DNA of 64,000 bases from Lentimicrobiaceae bacterium. GTDB lineage: Bacteria; Bacteroidota; Bacteroidia; Bacteroidales; F082. The position numbers and the translations under genes were made by a program. Under the pieces are notes generated by a model. That model had not been told where the DNA came from and did no database searches. It worked only from the letters and a program-made list of their open reading frames with translations. The first letter of the stretch is position 1. Every line of letters begins with the position of its first letter. The stretch covers positions 1 through 64,000 of the forward strand of contig JAISHW010000022.1 of assembly GCA_031262365.1 (NCBI GenBank), read 5' to 3'. Positions 62,213-64,000 of the stretch are shown here, piece by piece.

Positions 62213-63025
62213 ATGGCAATTATAACATTAACAAGCGATTGGGGAACAACCGATTATTATGTTGCATCGGTGAAAGGAAGAATTCTTTCGCTAATGCCCG
62301 ACGCTACTATTGTTGATATTTCGCACACAATTGCACCTCGCGATATTGATACGGCTGCTTTTATCGTTCGAAATTGTTTTCGCGATTTTCCCGACGGAAC
62401 GGTTCACATACTTGCTATGGACACTGTCGAAAGAAAATTGAAAAACTCAGTGAACCGCGAAAATGTTTTTTATTCGCACATTGTCGTAAAGGCTCATAAT
62501 CAATATTTTATTGGGAACGACAACGGAATTTTTTCAAAGATATTAGACGATTCTTTCGAAGATATTGTCGATTTGGATGTACCTCAAGACAGCAATTATT
62601 TTACATTTTGCACCCGCGACCGTTTTGTGAAAGCCGCCGTTTATCTTGCCAAAGGAGGTGATATTTATGATTTAGGAGCTGAACGCGATGGATTTATCAA
62701 AAGTATATTGATGAAACCGCTTATTTTCCCCAATATGATAAAAGGAACAATTGTTTATGTAGATAACTTTGGTAATGGCATTTCGAATATTCCGAACAAA
62801 TTGTTTTTACAACACAAACAAGGGCGCACTTACAAATTAGAATGCAATTCGTATGAGATAACCGACATAAAAACAAGTTACTTTGATGTAGATGATGATA
62901 CGGATTTATTAGCTTTATTCGGCTCGCACGGATTTATCGAACTAGCGATCTGTTACGATAACGCCGACCAACTTTGTGGAATCAGAAAAGACACAACGGT
63001 AATTATTTCTTTTTACGACAAGTAA
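62213..63025 (+). CDS. SAM hydroxide adenosyltransferase (DUF62 family)
   Basis: A 270-residue member of the fluorinase/chlorinase-like family, most of whose bacterial members split S-adenosylmethionine with hydroxide to adenosine and methionine. It opens IITLTSDWGTTDYYVASVKG and has DATIVDISHTIAPRDI, the conserved first-domain blocks with the SAM-binding Asp. HIVVKAHNQYFIGNDNGIFS supplies the ring-binding loop, and GTIVYVDNFGNGISNIP is the C-terminal domain signature. The residues special to true fluorinases are not evident, so halogenation is not expected. It may share transcription with the dut gene further on, though that has its own -7 box. Confidence 0.88.
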   Translation: MAIITLTSDWGTTDYYVASVKGRILSLMPDATIVDISHTIAPRDIDTAAFIVRNCFRDFPDGTVHILAMDTVERKLKNSVNRENVFYSHIVVKAHNQYFIGNDNGIFSKILDDSFEDIVDLDVPQDSNYFTFCTRDRFVKAAVYLAKGGDIYDLGAERDGFIKSILMKPLIFPNMIKGTIVYVDNFGNGISNIPNKLFLQHKQGRTYKLECNSYEITDIKTSYFDVDDDTDLLALFGSHGFIELAICYDNADQLCGIRKDTTVIISFYDK

Positions 63026-63109
63026 TAGGTACAGTATTTTCGTCTTGTTTTTAAATAAAGTTACCATGTAATCCTGATTGAAAACCCTGCGATTAAAAAA
63101 ACAATGACC

Positions 63110-63117
63110 TATATTTG
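63110..63117 (+). promoter_or_regulatory. -7 box (TATATTTG) of dut
   Basis: An exact TAnnTTTG element on the plus strand. It lies before a possible ATG at 63125 and 56 bases before the ATG at 63173 used here. Confidence 0.55.
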
Positions 63118-63172
63118 CCGTTAGATGTATTCGCTGTTAATACACAAAAAAACTCATTTTAATAAAAACCAC

Positions 63173-63607
63173 ATGAAAATAAATATCGTTAATCATTCAC
63201 ATCATCAGCTTCCGACTTACGAAACAACAGCTTCAGCAGGAATGGATTTGCGCGCCTTTTTGCCCGAATCGGAAATAGTGATAAAACCGTTGCAACGTGT
63301 CTTGATTCCAACAGGATTGTTTATCGAATTGCCTGTCGGGTACGAAGCACAAGTACGTCCGCGAAGCGGTTTGGCATTTAAAAATGGCATAACAATATTA
63401 AACAGTCCCGGAACAATCGATGCCGACTATCGTGGCGAAATCAAAGTAATTCTGATTAACTTATCGGATCAAGAATTTGTTGTAAAAGATGGCGAACGCA
63501 TTGCGCAAATGATTATTGCACAACACGAAAAAGCTGAATGGACTCAAGTAAACGAACTTAGCAAAACCGAACGTGGACAAGGCGGATTTGGTCATACTGG
63601 AAAATAA
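63173..63607 (+). CDS. dut: dUTP diphosphatase
   Basis: A 144-residue trimeric dUTPase converting dUTP to dUMP and pyrophosphate, which keeps uracil out of DNA and feeds dTMP synthesis. All five motifs are visible: ASAGMDLRA (I), [11 protein letters not shown] (II), [14 protein letters not shown] (III, with the catalytic Asp), [10 protein letters not shown] (IV) and [10 protein letters not shown] (V, closing the active site). Start at MKINIVNH gives the normal family length; an in-frame ATG 48 bases earlier (63125) would add 16 residues with no counterpart in the family. A nucleotidyltransferase gene follows after 23 bases, probably in the same operon. Confidence 0.96.
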   Translation: MKINIVNHSHHQLPTYETTASAGMDLRAFLPESEIVIKPLQRVLIPTGLFIELPVGYEAQVRPRSGLAFKNGITILNSPGTIDADYRGEIKVILINLSDQEFVVKDGERIAQMIIAQHEKAEWTQVNELSKTERGQGGFGHTGK

Positions 63608-63630
63608 AAAATAATTAAAAACTTTAAAAA

Positions 63631-64000
63631 ATGAGAATCATCATACCAATGGCAGGCATCGGAAAACGAATGCGCCCGCACACACTTACCATTCCGAAAC
63701 CTTTGTTGCCCATTGCAGGAAAACCGATCGTACAGCGATTAGTCGAAGAAATTGTACAAGTAGTAAACGAACCCATCGAAGAAATTGCTTTTGTAATCGG
63801 CGAATTTGGCAAAGAAGTCGAAACACAATTAATCAAAATTGCCGAATCGGTCGGTGCTAAAGGGAGTATTTACAAACAATTAGAAGCCTTAGGAACGGCT
63901 CACGCTATTTTATGCGCCAAAGACGCTTTGAAAGGAAAAGTTGTTGTGGCTTATGCCGACACGCTTTTCAAAGCCGATTTTAAGTTAGACGACACCAAAG
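63631..64000 (+). CDS. Sugar nucleotidyltransferase (partial, runs off the window)
   Basis: The first 123 codons of a nucleotidyltransferase of the glucose-1-phosphate thymidylyl/uridylyl type, which activates a sugar phosphate with an NTP. The N-terminal signature reads IIIPMAGIGKRMRPHT, followed by IPKPLLPIAGKPIVQRLVEEI, where the Arg and Lys hold the triphosphate. LGTAHAILCAKDAL gives the base-binding block and VVVAYADTLF the metal-binding Asp. The 3' end is outside the window, so total length and sugar specificity are not known. It follows dut closely. Confidence 0.88.
   Translation, partial: MRIIIPMAGIGKRMRPHTLTIPKPLLPIAGKPIVQRLVEEIVQVVNEPIEEIAFVIGEFGKEVETQLIKIAESVGAKGSIYKQLEALGTAHAILCAKDALKGKVVVAYADTLFKADFKLDDTK

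Noticed and set aside
62213-63025. SAM-dependent fluorinase or chlorinase
   Set aside because: The family includes halogenases, but the wide bacterial DUF62 branch hydrolyses SAM and no halogenase-specific loop is evident.
1-64000. CRISPR array
   Set aside because: No series of evenly spaced direct repeats with differing spacers was seen; the repeats found are dispersed inverted-repeat elements or protein-domain repeats.

Overview
The window comes from a member of the Bacteroidota, most likely Bacteroidia/Bacteroidales. The evidence is: five secreted proteins with type IX secretion (T9SS) C-terminal sorting domains and one PorP/SprF-family protein; an RprX/RprY two-component pair; a degenerate second EF-G like that of Bacteroides; and over twenty exact copies of the Bacteroidota -7 promoter box (TAnnTTTG) in front of genes. 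Base composition is AT-rich. Most of the window is ordinary chromosome, with accessory material at about 17.3-18.9 kb, 24.2-35.7 kb and 58.7-60.2 kb.

Layout. 0-6.5 kb: a membrane-anchored EEP phosphatase/nuclease, a regulatory-like beta-sandwich protein, a probable three-gene envelope polysaccharide operon (Gfo/Idh oxidoreductase, lipoprotein, polyprenyl-phosphate sugar transferase), pcm and tRNA-Asn. 6.7-14 kb: a translationally coupled T9SS operon (type B CTD protein, PorP/SprF protein, 1143-residue repeat protein with a type A CTD). 14-17.3 kb: PfkB-family kinase and EF-G2. 17.3-18.9 kb: a multi-hairpin repeat, a frameshifted lipoprotein gene and a nested palindrome. 18.9-24.2 kb: a secreted PPAD-like arginine deiminase, a LysM lytic transglycosylase and a DUF4837 lipoprotein. 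24.2-35.7 kb: an accessory zone with orphan genes, an S9 peptidase, broken pieces of DUF4143 ATPases, an intact ATPase + SWIM-protein operon, small secreted proteins, an attC-like site and a HigBA-like toxin-antitoxin pair whose toxin is frameshifted. 35.7-39.4 kb: rprX-rprY-K+/H+ antiporter operon. 39.5-40.2 kb: an orphan leader-peptide/terminator unit and the second multi-hairpin repeat. 40.2-58.7 kb: housekeeping genes (aspS, RlhA-like U32, lysS, cysS, threonine dehydrogenase) mixed with surface proteins and transporters. 58.7-64 kb: a second DUF4143 ATPase between short inverted-repeat ends, a T9SS protein with an internal duplication, a SAM hydroxide adenosyltransferase, dut and the start of a sugar nucleotidyltransferase.

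Two families of short non-autonomous repeats are scattered through the window and nearly all sit within a few bases of stop codons. Two genes (18.5 kb lipoprotein, 35.3 kb toxin) are broken by one-base changes in or beside short A/T runs; these may be true mutations or base-calling errors. No CRISPR array, rRNA operon, prophage or intact transposase gene was seen.
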